A stretch of DNA of 6,951 bases. Origin: Rickettsiaceae bacterium. GTDB lineage: Bacteria > Pseudomonadota > Alphaproteobacteria > Rickettsiales > Rickettsiaceae. Shown in pieces: positions 6,669 through 6,951 of this stretch; position 1 is the stretch's first letter; the number at the start of each line of letters is the position of its first letter. The DNA is taken from contig JAGOJE010000055.1 in assembly GCA_017995275.1 (NCBI GenBank), positions 1 to 6,951 of the forward strand, written 5' to 3'. A program made the translations under genes and the position numbers. Under the pieces are notes generated by a model, which was not told the origin of the DNA, did no database searches, and saw only the letters and a program-made list of their open reading frames with translations.

Positions 6669-6951
6669 CTACAATTTTTTGTTACTATAAATCAATGCCA
6701 TAGCACAAGATGTCTTCCTTCCTGTACCAGGCTTTTCAGCTCTGCTTGTTAAAATTATTGGAACCTTCGCACCTAGTACTATTCCAGCGGCATCAACATC
6801 AGAAAAGCAAATCATCTGTTTATAGATAAAATTGCCAGACTCTAGATCCGGCGCAATTAATATATCAGCATCACCAGCAACATCTGAAACTATTCCTTTA
6901 ATCAGTGCAGCCTCTTTTGAAACTGCATTATCAAAAGCTAAAGGACCATCC
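6669..6951 (-). CDS. Phosphate acetyl/butyryltransferase, C-terminal part (5' end outside window)
   Basis: Open in one frame from the window edge to TAG at 6669-6671, giving the last 93 residues. They begin DGPLAFDNAVSKEAALIKGI and continue SDVAGDADILIAPDLESGN, DVDAAGIVLGAKVPIILTSRA and TSCAMALIYSNKKL. These are the conserved C-terminal blocks of the PTA/PTB family, which moves an acyl group from CoA to phosphate. The wording is closest to phosphate butyryltransferase and to the Alphaproteobacterial protein annotated as bifunctional enoyl-CoA hydratase/phosphate acetyltransferase. That protein has an N-terminal MaoC-like domain, and whether it exists here cannot be seen. No gene symbol is given because Pta and Ptb cannot be separated from this part. 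Its stop is 6 bases before ackA, so the acyl phosphate made here is the likely substrate of that kinase. Confidence 0.93.
   Translation of the reverse strand, partial: DGPLAFDNAVSKEAALIKGIVSDVAGDADILIAPDLESGNFIYKQMICFSDVDAAGIVLGAKVPIILTSRAEKPGTGRKTSCAMALIYSNKKL

Larger units (their letters stand above)
1..6951 (-). other. Probable single operon: acyltransferase-ackA-fabI-ybhG-ybhF-ybhS-ybhR
   Basis: All seven genes are co-directional. Junctions in transcription order are 6 bases, 5 bases, 45 bases, a 4-base overlap, 3 bases and 14 bases. None of the gaps holds an inverted repeat followed by a T run. The 45-base gap between fabI and ybhG is the only place where a separate transcription start is plausible. 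Co-transcription is inferred from spacing; both ends of the unit lie outside the window. Confidence 0.6.

Overview
The window is gene-dense, AT-rich bacterial DNA in which every gene I can support lies on the minus strand, so transcription runs from high to low coordinates. Seven genes are present and the two at the ends are cut by the window. Junctions are very tight: a 4-base overlap, gaps of 3, 5, 6 and 14 bases, and one gap of 45 bases. I see no terminator, RNA gene, mobile element, repeat array or CRISPR. The standard bacterial code fits, with TGA, TAG and TAA read as stops.

The right half (about 4792-6951) is a small acyl-metabolism block. In transcription order it holds the C-terminal 93 residues of a phosphate acetyl/butyryltransferase, an acetate/propionate-family kinase, and an NADH-dependent enoyl reductase of the FabI family. 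From memory, the order Pta-type enzyme, AckA-type kinase, FabI paralogue is typical of Alphaproteobacteria. There the Pta-type protein often carries an N-terminal MaoC-like enoyl-CoA hydratase domain, which would lie outside this window. The three genes can be read as acyl-CoA to acyl-phosphate to acid plus ATP, with an enoyl-thioester reductase feeding in saturated acyl groups. That pathway reading is inference.

The left half (1-4746) is a complete inner-membrane exporter matching Escherichia coli YbhG-YbhF-YbhS-YbhR in both order and sequence. It consists of a membrane-anchored HlyD/AcrA-type periplasmic adaptor, a double ATP-binding subunit and two ABC-2 permeases; the second permease lacks only its last 20 or so residues. 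One functional exporter would contain the tandem ATPase under a YbhS/YbhR heterodimer, with YbhG bridging the periplasm. The E. coli system is linked to drug and cation efflux; the substrate here cannot be read from sequence.

The organism is probably a Gram-negative proteobacterium, as shown by the periplasmic adaptor and the YbhGFSR set. The low GC together with the alphaproteobacterial style of the Pta/AckA/FabI block suggests a host-associated or otherwise AT-rich alphaproteobacterium. That placement is tentative. I found no wholly new system. The points most worth a second look are the joining of a metabolic block to an exporter in one tight run, the asymmetric ATP sites of YbhF, the shortened YbhG hairpin, and a TTG start whose ribosome binding site is formed by the last two codons of the gene before it.
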